Shown here piece after piece: positions 42,331 to 51,287 of a DNA stretch of 64,000 bases. This stretch comes from Deltaproteobacteria bacterium. Lineage in GTDB: Bacteria > Myxococcota_A > UBA9160 > UBA6930. Below the pieces are notes generated by a model. It saw nothing but the letters and a program-made list of their open reading frames with translations. It was not told where the DNA came from and did not search any database. The stretch spans positions 52,604 through 116,603 of the forward strand of contig VGRF01000013.1 in the NCBI GenBank assembly GCA_016875395.1. Direction: 5' to 3'. The position numbers and the translations under genes are program-made. The stretch's first letter is position 1; every line of letters starts with the position of its first letter.

Positions 42331-42564
42331 CTAGCGCTTCTGCGCGCTCTCGATCGGCGCGTCCGGCGGCGGCTCGGGCTCGACGCGGATCGTCGCGATC
42401 GTGTAGCCGACCCAGAAGGTGAGCCCGAGCACGACCGCGAGCAGCACGGCGACCGGAATCGCGACGGCCCAGTATGCGCCCGAGACCATGCCCGCGAGGA
42501 ACAGCACGCCGAGCCCGGCGGCGAGCGCGCAGATCAAGACGCCTTGCATGCGGCCGGCATCCAT
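42331..42564 (-). CDS. Small two-helix membrane protein
   Basis: A 77-residue protein with two hydrophobic helices (GVLICALAAGLGVLFLAGM and YWAVAIPVAVLLAVVLG) and a Pro-rich cytoplasmic tail ending PPPDAPIESAQKR. It has no known domain and stands alone between the glycosyltransferase run and anmK. An AAGGAG sequence precedes the ATG. It is probably a real inner-membrane protein of unknown role. Confidence 0.65.
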   Translation of the reverse strand: MDAGRMQGVLICALAAGLGVLFLAGMVSGAYWAVAIPVAVLLAVVLGLTFWVGYTIATIRVEPEPPPDAPIESAQKR

Positions 42565-42718
42565 CGCCTTCTCCTTGCTTCGCTAAGTCCGCGAGTCCGC
42601 TACCGAAGTCGGTGGTGTCCGGCGGGCGGCGCAGTATCCGGACGACACCAAGCAGTGTCAACGCAGCGCTGCGCGGATCCCGCCGCGAAAGCTCAAGCAA
42701 CGCTCCGATCGAGCCGTC

Positions 42719-43894
42719 ATGCTGCGCAGCATGCGCGTGATCGGACTCATGTCGGGCACTTCGGCGGATGGCATCGACGCGGCGCTCGTCGAGTGGCCGG
42801 ACGGCGAGGACGCGCAGCCGTTTCGCCTCGTCGCGCACACCGAGTCGCCCTACCAGCCCGCGTTCCAGGCGCGCATCCATCGCCTCGCTGCGGGTCGCGT
42901 GCCGGGCGCCGAGGCGCTGCGCGAGCTCGCCGCGCTCGACGTCGAGATCGGCGAGCACTTTGCGGCTGCGGCGGCGCGCTGCGCGGAGGCCGCGAGCCTC
43001 TCGCTCGCCGAGGTCGATGCGATCGGCTCGCACGGGCAGACCGTCGCGCATCACCCCGAGCTGCGCGCGACGCTGCAGATCGGCGATCCCTCGGTCATCG
43101 CGGAGCGCACGGGCTGCACCGTCGTCGCAGACTTCCGGCCGCGCGATGTCGCCGCGGGCGGCGAGGGCGCACCCCTCGCGCCGTTCTTTCACTGGGCCTC
43201 GATGCGCGATGCGAACGAGGCGCGCCTCGTGCTGAACCTCGGCGGCATCGCGAACGTGACCTGGCTGCCGCGCGGCGGGCGCGGCGAGGACGTGATCGCG
43301 TTCGACGTCGGTCCCGCGAACTCGCTGTGCGACGGCGTGGTCGCGACCCTGACGAGCGGGGCCGAGCGCTTCGATCGCGACGGCGCGCGCGCGCGCGGCG
43401 GGCGCGTGATCCCCGCGCTCCTCGACGAGCTGCTCGCGGACCCGTTTCTCGCGCGGCGTCCGCCGAAGTCGACGGGCCGCGAGCGTTACGGAATCGCGGA
43501 GGCCGAGCAGCTCGCGAAGCGCTTTACCGACGCGCCCGACGATCTCGTCGCGACGCTCGTCGAGTTCACCGCCGCAGCGGTCGCGCGTGCCGCGCGCGAC
43601 TTTCTCGCCGGCACCCCGCAGCGCCTGCTCGTCGGCGGCGGCGGAGCGAAGAACCCCGCGGTGATGGCCGCGCTCGCGCGCCAGCTCCCCGGGGTGCGGG
43701 TCGAGCCGATGGAGGCGGCGGGCGTTTCGTCCGCGGCAGCGGAGGCGATGGCCTTCTCGCTGCTCGCGCGCAACGCGCTGCTCGGGCTCGCGAATCACCT
43801 GCCGCAGTGCACCGGCTCGCGCGGCGCGCGCGTGCTCGGCGAGATCGCGCTCGGCAGCTCGCCGCGGGCGCGAGCGGCGGTGCGCCTCCGCTAG
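42719..43894 (+). CDS. anmK: Anhydro-N-acetylmuramic acid kinase
   Basis: AnmK opens and phosphorylates anhydro-MurNAc to MurNAc 6-phosphate during murein recycling. The protein has 391 residues, or 387 from the ATG at 42731. It opens with GLMSGTSADGIDAALVE, followed by IGSHGQTVAHHP and the ASKHA-type LNLGGIANVTWLP near residue 175, with FDVGPANSLCDGV after it. The C-terminal LLVGGGGAKNPAVM closes the ATP site. It is divergent from the small membrane gene and close to murU-amgK. MurQ and MupP, which act on the product, are not in the window. Confidence 0.95.
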   Translation: MLRSMRVIGLMSGTSADGIDAALVEWPDGEDAQPFRLVAHTESPYQPAFQARIHRLAAGRVPGAEALRELAALDVEIGEHFAAAAARCAEAASLSLAEVDAIGSHGQTVAHHPELRATLQIGDPSVIAERTGCTVVADFRPRDVAAGGEGAPLAPFFHWASMRDANEARLVLNLGGIANVTWLPRGGRGEDVIAFDVGPANSLCDGVVATLTSGAERFDRDGARARGGRVIPALLDELLADPFLARRPPKSTGRERYGIAEAEQLAKRFTDAPDDLVATLVEFTAAAVARAARDFLAGTPQRLLVGGGGAKNPAVMAALARQLPGVRVEPMEAAGVSSAAAEAMAFSLLARNALLGLANHLPQCTGSRGARVLGEIALGSSPRARAAVRLR

Positions 43895-43988
43895 AGCCCA
43901 TCTCGACCGAGCCCGGCGCGCGAAACTCGCCGGCTGACGAGGCGCGCGAGCGAAGGCGTATCCGCCGGCACTTCGAGCCTGCGCGTCC

Positions 43989-44729
43989 CTACAGCTTGTA
44001 CGTGAGCCCGTCGTCCGCGATCGAGAAGCCTTCCGCGGGGCCGTGCTCGCGCATGTCTCGGCCGAGGTGCGTGAGCACGATTTGGCCCACGTCGAGCTGC
44101 GCGCGCTTCGCGGAGAGCTCTTCGAGGCTCAGGTGGTAGGCGTACTCGGGGCGCACGTGGGTGCAGTCGCACAGAAAGAGATCGGCGCCGCTGACCGCGC
44201 GCGGCAGACCCTCGAACCAGCCCGTGTCGCCCGAGTAGGCGACACGGCGCGCGCCGTCGTCGATGCGCATGCCGTGCGGGCACGACTCCGGCGCGTGGTT
44301 CACCTCGAACAGCTCCACGCGCACGGGGCCTACTTGCTGCGGGCCGCCTGGGTGCAGCTCGAGGAAGCGCAGCGGATACGCGAAGCGGTAGTGGTCGAGC
44401 CCGTGGCCGGTGGCGCGCGCCGCGGCGCGCACGCGCTCCTCGATGCCGCGCGGGCCCGCGATCACGAGCGGTCGGCGGCGACGATCCTCGAAGTCGAGCG
44501 TCGCGAGCAGGAACGAGGGCACGCCGCCGAAGTGGTCGGCGTGAAAGTGCGAGACGACGATCGCGTCGATCTCGTTGCGCGAGACGCCGGTCGCTCCGAG
44601 CCCGGCGAGCGTGGTCTGCCCGCAGTCGATCAGCGCGAGCCCCGACGCACCGCGCAAGAGGTACGCCGCCTGCCTCCGGCCCCCGGAGCAGAAGTGGTCG
44701 CTCGTGCCGATCATGAGCAGCTCGCTCAT
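43989..44729 (-). CDS. Metallo-beta-lactamase-fold hydrolase (RNase Z-like)
   Basis: The protein has 246 residues. The metal site VVSHFHADHFGG (HxHxDH) is near residue 60. Further ligands are in EVNHAPES, YSGDTGWF and LTHLGRDM, the order seen in ribonuclease Z and PhnP-like phosphodiesterases. The long exosite arm of RNase Z is absent, so it may not process tRNA. The ATG overlaps the murU stop by 4 bases, so it is the last gene of the amgK-murU run and could act on a recycling intermediate or on an unrelated ester. Confidence 0.85.
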   Translation of the reverse strand: MSELLMIGTSDHFCSGGRRQAAYLLRGASGLALIDCGQTTLAGLGATGVSRNEIDAIVVSHFHADHFGGVPSFLLATLDFEDRRRRPLVIAGPRGIEERVRAAARATGHGLDHYRFAYPLRFLELHPGGPQQVGPVRVELFEVNHAPESCPHGMRIDDGARRVAYSGDTGWFEGLPRAVSGADLFLCDCTHVRPEYAYHLSLEELSAKRAQLDVGQIVLTHLGRDMREHGPAEGFSIADDGLTYKL

Positions 44730-45658
44730 GCCTCGCCGCCCTCCGCGCACGAGATGAATCGACCGCAGGCGAACACGCCCTGAGCCGCGCGCGTGCCAGC
44801 CGGTACGCGTTCGTCGGGCCACACCACGACGCGCTCGAGCGCGCAGTCCGCGCCGATCTGTGCGCCGGCTCCCGCGATCAGGTTCGGCTCGAGGCGTGCG
44901 CCACGCGCGCGCGCGGCGCGGTCTGCGTCGAAGTAGCGCAGCGCGATGGGCTCGAAGTTCGCCGCCAAGTACTCCGCGGGCGTGCCCACCGGCTCCCAGG
45001 CGCACGCGCCGCGGCCGAGCACTTCGCCGCCCACCGCGCCGGCGTCGCTCGCGGCGAGCGGTCCCCACCAATCTTCGAGGTGATTGAACACGTCGCGGTC
45101 CGGCATCGAGTCGAAGGCGCGTGCGGAGAGCACGTTCACCCACGTGTAGAGGCCGCGCTGCGTCTCCCCGCCGAGGTCGAAGCGGCGCCCGATCCGGCGC
45201 AGGCGGCCCGCGGCGTCGAGGCCGATCGAGCCGAAGCTCGCGACGCGGTGGTCGTCCGCGAGAGCCGCCGTGACGGCGCGGCCCGAGGCGTCGTGCGCGC
45301 GAATCAACGCGGCCAGGTCGAGGTCGACGATCATGTCTCCGCCCAAGATCACGCAGCGCTCGCTTTCGCGGAGGAAAGAAGCTACGCGGCGAATGCCGCC
45401 GCCAGTGTGAAGCAAGTCACGCTCGAACGAGAAGCGAGTTCGCAGTCGGGGTGGGCAGAAGCGTTCGGCTGCCTCCCGCAGGCGTTCGGGCAGATGGTGG
45501 GCGTTGATCACGGCCTCCGTCACGCCCGCCGCCGCGAGCAGCTCGAGGCCGTAGGCGATCAGCGGGACGCCCCGCACCGGAACCGCGGGCTTGGGGAGCC
45601 ATTCGGTGAGCGGCCGCAGACGCGTGCCGAGCCCCGCCGCAACGATCATGCCGCGCAT
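44726..45658 (-). CDS. murU: Sugar-phosphate nucleotidyltransferase, MurU type
   Basis: MurU makes UDP-MurNAc from MurNAc 1-phosphate and UTP, bypassing the fosfomycin-sensitive step. The 310-residue protein starts MIVAAGLGTRLRPLTEWLPKPAVPV (shown in part), the nucleotide loop. ILGGDMIVDLDL supplies the metal Asp and EPVGTPAEYLAANF the sugar end. It is about 85 residues longer than Pseudomonas MurU, with a C-terminal tail that looks like a short left-handed helix (IGADCALERVVVW). A mannose-1-phosphate guanylyltransferase is the alternative, but the overlap with amgK favours MurU. Confidence 0.8.
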   Translation of the reverse strand: MRGMIVAAGLGTRLRPLTEWLPKPAVPVRGVPLIAYGLELLAAAGVTEAVINAHHLPERLREAAERFCPPRLRTRFSFERDLLHTGGGIRRVASFLRESERCVILGGDMIVDLDLAALIRAHDASGRAVTAALADDHRVASFGSIGLDAAGRLRRIGRRFDLGGETQRGLYTWVNVLSARAFDSMPDRDVFNHLEDWWGPLAASDAGAVGGEVLGRGACAWEPVGTPAEYLAANFEPIALRYFDADRAARARGARLEPNLIAGAGAQIGADCALERVVVWPDERVPAGTRAAQGVFACGRFISCAEGGEA

Positions 45659-46680
45659 CAGCGTTCGTCCCAGCGCGAGAGCAGCTCCGCCGCGCGCGCG
45701 ATGCGCGCATCGAGGCCCGCGGCACGCCGCGCCGCGCGAGCGAGCATGCGCTGCGTGCGCGGCGCGAACGCGAGGAAGCGCGTGTCGCCGCGCTCCTTCG
45801 CGGCGTAGAGGAAGCGCGCGTGGTCCTTGCCCTTGCGCGTGACAGTCAGCAGGTCGAAGCGCGCGTGGAACGAGGCGGCGTCTGGAGCGCCCGGAAGCAG
45901 CGGGCGCAGCCGCGCGAGCTGCGCGTCGACGAAGCGCTCGGCCAGCTCGAGGTACGAGTCCCGCAGCAAGCACACCGCGTCGTACTCGGGCGGGGCGAGG
46001 AAGGCGCCCTGCAGGTCGATCAAGCCGAGCGATCCATCCGCGCGCAAGAGCAAGTTCTGGCTCTGGAAGTCGCGGTGCGCGAGGCGCAGCGGTGCGCGCG
46101 CGCACTCGGCGCCGATCCAGGCGAACGCGTCGCGCAGCGCGGCCTCCTCGGCCGCGGTCGGCCCTCGCCCGAGCGCCGCGGCGAGGCTGTGGCGCACGAA
46201 CAAGTCCGCCTTGTACGCGAAGTAGGGCGCGTCGAGCTTGCGCGCGAACGCCTCGACACCGCTGCCGTTGTCGGCGATGCGCTGAAGACGCGGCAGCAAG
46301 TCGAGCGCGCGCGCCACGAGCGCCTCGGTCTCGGCGGCGCTGCATTTCTGCGAGTGCGCGTAGAGCGACTCGTCGCCGAAGTCCTCGAGAAGCTCGATGC
46401 CGGGCGCGCTTCCGTAACGCTTCGGCACCGGCAGCCCCGCGCGTTCGTAGAGCGCGCGGATCGGACCCAGCGCGGGCTCCGGCGGGATCCCGGGCGGGCG
46501 GCCGGCGGGATCTTCCTCGGTCTCGACGCGCGCGATCGCGCTGCGGCCGCTCGCGGTGCGCACGCGGTGGAAGCGGCGCAAGCCGAGCGCGGCCGAGAGC
46601 GGCGCGACATCGGCGACGGCTTCGCCGAGCGACTCCTCCGCCAGCGCGCGCACGCGCTGCGCCTCGTCCGCAGCGCTCAC
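45658..46680 (-). CDS. amgK: MurNAc/GlcNAc anomeric kinase (AmgK), aminoglycoside-phosphotransferase fold
   Basis: AmgK phosphorylates MurNAc at C1 for the MurU step. The 340-residue protein has the kinase catalytic loop LAHRDFQSQNLLL near residue 200 (His-x-Asp...Asn) and the metal motif GLIDLQGAF, matching AmgK's IDFQDA. The C-terminal region (DHARFLYAAKERGDTRFL) also fits AmgK rather than drug kinases. The GTG start overlaps the SpmA-SpmB stop, and murU overlaps the end, so the three are one operon. Confidence 0.85.
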   Translation of the reverse strand: MSAADEAQRVRALAEESLGEAVADVAPLSAALGLRRFHRVRTASGRSAIARVETEEDPAGRPPGIPPEPALGPIRALYERAGLPVPKRYGSAPGIELLEDFGDESLYAHSQKCSAAETEALVARALDLLPRLQRIADNGSGVEAFARKLDAPYFAYKADLFVRHSLAAALGRGPTAAEEAALRDAFAWIGAECARAPLRLAHRDFQSQNLLLRADGSLGLIDLQGAFLAPPEYDAVCLLRDSYLELAERFVDAQLARLRPLLPGAPDAASFHARFDLLTVTRKGKDHARFLYAAKERGDTRFLAFAPRTQRMLARAARRAAGLDARIARAAELLSRWDER

Positions 46681-47996
46681 ACCGGGCCCGTGTAGAGCCA
46701 CTGCGTCGCGAGCACGGCGCCGGTGTAGCCGGCGACGTCGCCCAACAAGCACGCGGGCAGGATGTAGCGGGAGTTCTTCACGCCGATCACGCCGAGGTAG
46801 AGCGTGAGCACGTAGAAGGTCGTCTCGGTCGAGCCGTTCACCGCGGAAGCGAGGAAGCCCGCGTAGCTGTAGGGGCCCTCGGTCTTCAGCGTGTCGGTCA
46901 GCACCGCGAGCGCGCCGGAGCCCGAGAGCGGCTTCATCAGCATGAGCGGCAGCACGGAGCCCGGCACGCCGATGAGCGACGTCAGCGGGTCGAGCAATCC
47001 GATCAGCGCATCGAGCGCGCCCGACGCGCGGAACATCTCGATCGCGACGATCATCATCACCATGTAGGGCGCAATGCGTGCAGCGACGGCGAGCGCCTCC
47101 TTGCCACCCTCGACCGCGATCTCGTACACGCGCGCATTCTTCGCGACGCCGTAGGCGACGAGCGAGAACAGCAGCAGGGGCAGCGGCCAGCCTGACATCA
47201 CGCGCTCGCCGAGACTCTGCGGATCGTCCCAGCCCGTCCAGATCTCGTGCGCGAGCCCGCCGAACAGCGCGAGGCAGAGGGCTCCCAGCAACAACTGCTG
47301 CGGAAGCGGCGCCGCTTCGCTCGCCGCGGCGCTCGGGAGCGAGGCATCCGGCAGATCGCTCGGCGGCGGCGGGACTTCGGCGTCGTCTATCGCGCGCGGC
47401 GCGAAGAAGGGCAGGCGGCGAAAGAACAGCGCGGCGATCACGGCCGTCGCCGTGGAGCACGTCGTCGCGATCAGCGTTGCGATCCAGACTTGGCCCGCCA
47501 TCGCGTCTCCGCCCTCGCCCGCGAACGAAGCGCGGATCGCGATCACGCCGGACGGGATCATCAGCGTGACCGACGTGGCATTGATCGCGAGGAACAGCGC
47601 CATCGCGTCGGTGGCGACGCCGGGGAAGCGGTTCAGCTTGTTCAGCTCGACCATCGCCTTGAGGCCGAGCGGTGTCGCGGCGTTGCCGAGGCCGAGCACG
47701 TTCGCCGAGAGGTTCATCACCATCGCGCCGAGCGCCGGGTGATCGCGTGGCACCTCGGGGAAGGCGCGCTGCAGCAGCGGGCGCACCGCACCGACCACGA
47801 CGTTCAAGAGCCCCGCCTCGCTCGCGATCTTCACCACGCCGAGAAAGAGGATCATCGGGCCGACCAGGCCGACCACGAGGTCGATCACGCTCTTCGCGCT
47901 CGCGATCGATGCACCGCTCACGTCGGCCAGCCTGCCCGTCCAGGCCGCGGTCGCGACCGACGCGAGCATCAGCACGGCCCAGATCCAATTGAGCAC
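46677..47996 (-). CDS. SpmA-SpmB fusion membrane protein (nucleoside-recognition domains)
   Basis: The 439-residue integral membrane protein joins two Gate/nucleoside-recognition domains. The SpmA-like half holds NLSANVLGLGNAATPLGLKAM (about residues 95-115). The SpmB-like half holds MKPLSGSGALAVLTD and NGSTETTFYVLTLY. A hydrophilic Pro/Ser linker of about 40 residues lies between them. In Bacillus spmA and spmB are separate genes needed for spore-core dehydration; in Gram-negatives such fusions are taken as transporters of unknown substrate. Here it is first in an operon with amgK and murU, hinting at envelope or muropeptide transport (inference). GTG start with GGGGG 5 bases upstream. Confidence 0.85.
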   Translation of the reverse strand: MLNWIWAVLMLASVATAAWTGRLADVSGASIASAKSVIDLVVGLVGPMILFLGVVKIASEAGLLNVVVGAVRPLLQRAFPEVPRDHPALGAMVMNLSANVLGLGNAATPLGLKAMVELNKLNRFPGVATDAMALFLAINATSVTLMIPSGVIAIRASFAGEGGDAMAGQVWIATLIATTCSTATAVIAALFFRRLPFFAPRAIDDAEVPPPPSDLPDASLPSAAASEAAPLPQQLLLGALCLALFGGLAHEIWTGWDDPQSLGERVMSGWPLPLLLFSLVAYGVAKNARVYEIAVEGGKEALAVAARIAPYMVMMIVAIEMFRASGALDALIGLLDPLTSLIGVPGSVLPLMLMKPLSGSGALAVLTDTLKTEGPYSYAGFLASAVNGSTETTFYVLTLYLGVIGVKNSRYILPACLLGDVAGYTGAVLATQWLYTGPV

Positions 47997-48164
47997 GCTC
48001 ACCCCCCGGCTCGCGCTGCATCGGCGCGCGCGCGCATCCCCGTGAGCGCGGCGCGCGCGCAACCTCCCCGATAAGGTGGGAAGGGTCAACGGCGTCCCCC
48101 ACGCCACGCGATTCGAACGAAGCGTTCGCGCGAATCGTCCGATGCAGACAGCGAGGTGGGGTCG

Positions 48165-49598
48165 ATGCGGCGAGCGGTGATGCGGCTCACGGTGTGCGCG
48201 ATTGCGCTGCTCGCGGCTGGCGCGCTGTACGCGAGCGATGCGGATGCCGCGTGGCTCGCGCGCGTGCGCGCGGCGGCGAACGCGCGCGGCTTCCAGGGCG
48301 GCGCGCAATCGATTCTCGTGGTGGATCGCGCGAGCGGCGCCGAGCTGTTCGCGAAGAACGCCGAGCGCGGGCTCGTGCCGGCTTCGACGCAGAAGATTCT
48401 CACCGCGCTGGCCGCGCTCGAAGCGTTCGGCGCGGGCAATCAGTTCGTGACCGAGGCGCTCGTGCCCGCGCCGCCGAACGCGGACGGCGTCGTTACCTCG
48501 CTCGCGATTCGCAGCGCGGATCCTTCGCTGACGGGCGAGCAGTGGTGGCGCCTCGCCTTCGACCTGCGCGCGCTGGGCGTGCGCGAGATCGCGGGCGACG
48601 TGGTGCTCGACGGCTCGCAGCTCGACGCCGAGCGCTGGCACCCGAGCTGGCAGCCGGTGTCCGCGCGCGCGTATCACGCGCCGATTGCGGGCATCTCGGC
48701 GAACTACGGCGCCTTTCGCGTGGTCGTGATGCCGGGCGAGAGCCTCGGCGCGCCGGCGCGCGTGCAGATCGATCCGCCCGTGCCGTACTTCAAGCTCACG
48801 AACGCGGCGCGCACGAGGAAGCCCGGCGGCGGTCCGCCGCTCGCAGTGGAGCGCTCGCTCGAGCCGGGCGGCGGCGAGCGCGTGACGGTGAGCGGCGCGA
48901 TCGCGCTCGGGACCGACCGCCAAGAGGTATGGCGCTCGGTGATCGACCCGATCGGCTACGCCGGCGCGGTTTTCCGCCAACAACTCGAGGCCGCCGGCAT
49001 CGCCGTGCGCGGGAGCATCGCCGCCGGCGTCGCGCCCGTGGACGCTCGCGTGCTCTACGAGTTCGACGGCTTGCCGCTGCGCACCGTGGCGGACCTGCTG
49101 CTCAAGTACAGCAACAACTACATCGCCGAAGCGTTGCTGAAGCACCTCGGTCGCCTCGACACGGGCGCGCCCGGCAGCTGGGCGAATGGCGCGACTGCAC
49201 TCCACGCACGACTCACGGCGCTCGGCCTCCCGATGGACGGCATCAAGATCGTCGACGGCTCCGGCCTCTCGCGCGACAACCGCGTGAGCGCGCGCCTACT
49301 CGTGGCCGCGCTGCGCCACGCGGATCAGTCCTTCGCGGTGGGCCCAGATCTGCTCGCGGGCCTCCCGATCGCGGCCGAGGACGGCACGCTGCGCAAACGC
49401 GCCGAGAATGCGCGCGGCCTCGTGCGCGCGAAGACCGGCACGCTCGACGGCGTGACGGCGCTCGCCGGCTGGGCGCGCACCGCGCGCGGGCGCGAGCTCG
49501 TGTTCGCGCTGATCTCGAACGCGCATCGACACGGCGACGTCGAGGCGATCGCCGCGGCCGACGATTTCGCCGCGGCGCTGGTGCGCGACGCGAACTGA
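48165..49598 (+). CDS. dacB: D-alanyl-D-alanine carboxypeptidase/endopeptidase, PBP4 family
   Basis: This enzyme trims or cleaves peptidoglycan peptides in the periplasm. The 477-residue protein has a signal peptide (MRLTVCAIALLAAGALYA), nucleophile motif PASTQK (Ser near residue 74), a large inserted domain typical of class C PBPs, YSNN as the second motif and KTGT as the third. The ATG at 48165 has AGGTGGGG ahead of it; a GTG 9 bases upstream is possible. It is divergent from the SpmAB-AmgK-MurU operon, so this block serves murein turnover. Confidence 0.93.
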   Translation: MRRAVMRLTVCAIALLAAGALYASDADAAWLARVRAAANARGFQGGAQSILVVDRASGAELFAKNAERGLVPASTQKILTALAALEAFGAGNQFVTEALVPAPPNADGVVTSLAIRSADPSLTGEQWWRLAFDLRALGVREIAGDVVLDGSQLDAERWHPSWQPVSARAYHAPIAGISANYGAFRVVVMPGESLGAPARVQIDPPVPYFKLTNAARTRKPGGGPPLAVERSLEPGGGERVTVSGAIALGTDRQEVWRSVIDPIGYAGAVFRQQLEAAGIAVRGSIAAGVAPVDARVLYEFDGLPLRTVADLLLKYSNNYIAEALLKHLGRLDTGAPGSWANGATALHARLTALGLPMDGIKIVDGSGLSRDNRVSARLLVAALRHADQSFAVGPDLLAGLPIAAEDGTLRKRAENARGLVRAKTGTLDGVTALAGWARTARGRELVFALISNAHRHGDVEAIAAADDFAAALVRDAN

Positions 49599-49624
49599 GC
49601 GCGCGCCGACGTTCGCGGGGCGCG

Positions 49625-49993
49625 CTAGCTCACCGCGCCGGTGATCGAGAGCCCGAGCTGCTGGACGGCGAGGAGGTTGTTCGCGACCGCCCAGCCGGTC
49701 GTTGCGAGCAGCACGCCCAGTGCGGCGAGCTTCCACGGGCGCGCGATCCGCGGCGTGCGCACGACGAAGGCGAGCACCGCCAGGGTGATCGCCGTGTCGA
49801 TCACGAGCCCCTCGGCGAGCCCAAAGCGCTCGAACAGCCACGCGGCGAGCGGATTTGCCTCGGTGACCTCCCAGCCCACGACTTGCGCCCGCAGGCACAC
49901 GTACGTCGTCCAGTGGTCCGCGAGCGAAAACAAGAACGCCAGTGCTGCGAATGCCTGCACCATGCGGCGTCCAGCGAGCAACTCGCGTGCCAC
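49625..49993 (-). CDS. Small membrane protein, DUF5658-like
   Basis: From the GTG at 49993 it is a 122-residue protein with about three hydrophobic helices. The motif LADHWTTYVCL followed by VTEANPLAAWLFERFG is the DUF5658 pattern. ITLAVLAFVV and LAALGVLLATTGWAV make the other helices. The start is uncertain; an ATG at 49963 gives 112 residues. The function of the family is unknown. It lies downstream of the XRE-type regulator on the same strand. Confidence 0.65.
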   Translation of the reverse strand: MARELLAGRRMVQAFAALAFLFSLADHWTTYVCLRAQVVGWEVTEANPLAAWLFERFGLAEGLVIDTAITLAVLAFVVRTPRIARPWKLAALGVLLATTGWAVANNLLAVQQLGLSITGAVS

Positions 49994-50121
49994 GAGCGCG
50001 CGAACCGGCGATTCCGGGCGGCACCGCGCGAGCTTGGGATCCGCGGCTGCGTGCGCGAGAGGCGCAGCTGCACCGGCAGCTTGGGGTAGTCGCGTTCCCA
50101 ACCGAGGAAGCTGCGCGCTGC

Positions 50122-50358
50122 TCAGCGCTCGCGGCGCATGCGCCCGCGGCCGAGCAGCAGCCAATCGATCGAGATGTCTTCCTTCATCGCGAGCTGGATC
50201 AGGAACTCGGCGTGCGGAGTCGTGCCGCTCTCGTAGCGATTCACGTTCTGCTGGAACACGCCGAGCTCGCGCGCGAATTGGCGCTGCGAGCGCACTCCGC
50301 GCACCTGCACCAGCCGTTCCGCCACGCGCCTTCGTTGTCGCTCCAGCGCCGCAGACAT
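50122..50358 (-). CDS. XRE-family helix-turn-helix regulator
   Basis: A 78-residue protein that is only a DNA-binding domain: RSQRQFARELGVFQQNVNRYESG is the helix-turn-helix (written here in part), then HAEFLIQLAMKEDISIDWLLLGRG, the usual end of the fold. The ATG has GGGGAGGTGAG directly upstream, a strong Shine-Dalgarno. It may control the membrane protein beside it or its own AT-rich upstream region. No toxin or phage partner is visible. Confidence 0.85.
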   Translation of the reverse strand: MSAALERQRRRVAERLVQVRGVRSQRQFARELGVFQQNVNRYESGTTPHAEFLIQLAMKEDISIDWLLLGRGRMRRER

Positions 50359-50702
50359 CTCACCTCCCCACCTGGATCAATCGTTCGGCTCGAATCGCCT
50401 GACGCGCGCCGCGCCTGCGAGAGGCCGCCTGCCAACGCCGTGCGATCGAGTGATCGCGGTGGGGCGAGGAGAGGGGGGACTCGCCGAGAGCAATCGTTCG
50501 TTCAACCGACCCGTGATTTCGTCGCCATCGAAAAAAATCGCCGCACGTCCCTAATAAGTGACGAACGGCGAGCGCATTCTATGCAAGCAGGTTTGCGCGA
50601 TCAACTAAAAATCAGCCCGCCCGCACGAAGAATTTTTTTTAGCCCCGCCGGGAACGCGATTCGTGACGCGATCGTCTCGGCGTGCGCGAAGATGATCGCG
50701 CG
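50359..50702. promoter_or_regulatory. AT-rich intergenic region upstream of an XRE gene and rsmD
   Basis: This 344-base space is the most AT-rich stretch noticed in the window, especially 50515-50640 (runs of A near 50530 and 50605 and of T near 50633). It contains no credible gene. It can hold the promoters of the XRE gene (minus) and of rsmD (plus). The composition contrast may reflect a foreign insertion with the XRE gene or a curved promoter region. Confidence 0.45.
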
Positions 50703-51287
50703 ATGCGAATCACCGGCGGAGAGTTCGCGGGGCGCGTGCTGCGCGTGCCGCCCAGCGAGGTGCGTCCAACGGCGGAGCGCGTGCGCGAGGCGCTGTTCTC
50801 GATGCTCGCGCACCGCGGCGCGCTCGAAGGCGCGCGCGTGCTGGACGCATTCGCGGGCAGCGGCGCGCTCGGACTCGAAGCGCTCTCGCGCGGCGCAGCG
50901 AGTGCGGTGTTCGTCGAGAAGTCGCGCAGCGTCGCGGGCGTGCTCGCGGCCAACGTCGCCGCGCTCGGAGTGGGCGCGCGCGCGCGAATCCTGCAGCGCG
51001 ACGCGCAGTCAGCGCTGCGGACGTCGCTCGCGCACGAACGCTTCGACCTGTGCTTCGTCGATCCGCCCTACGCGAGCGCTCTGGCCTCGCCCACGCTGCG
51101 CGCGCTGGTCGCGAGCGGTGCGCTTTCGGCACGCGCCGTGCTGGTGGCCGAAACCGATCGCCGGCATGCTCCCGGCGCGATCGAGGGCGTCGCGCTTGCG
51201 CTGGAACGGCGTTACGGCGACACCCTCATCTCGTTGTACGGCTTCGAGAATTCCGCAACCGACGAGGATGGAGAGACGCCCGCATGA
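50703..51287 (+). CDS. rsmD: 16S rRNA (guanine-966-N2) methyltransferase
   Basis: RsmD methylates G966 of 16S rRNA in the 30S subunit using SAM. The 194-residue protein starts MRITGGEFAGRVL, has RPTAERVREALFSML near residue 25, motif I VLDAFAGSGALGLEALSRGA and the catalytic FVDPPY near residue 120. The ATG at 50703 matches the family start; a GTG at 50682 adds seven residues. The stop overlaps the coaD start, the usual rsmD-coaD pair. Confidence 0.95.
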   Translation: MRITGGEFAGRVLRVPPSEVRPTAERVREALFSMLAHRGALEGARVLDAFAGSGALGLEALSRGAASAVFVEKSRSVAGVLAANVAALGVGARARILQRDAQSALRTSLAHERFDLCFVDPPYASALASPTLRALVASGALSARAVLVAETDRRHAPGAIEGVALALERRYGDTLISLYGFENSATDEDGETPA

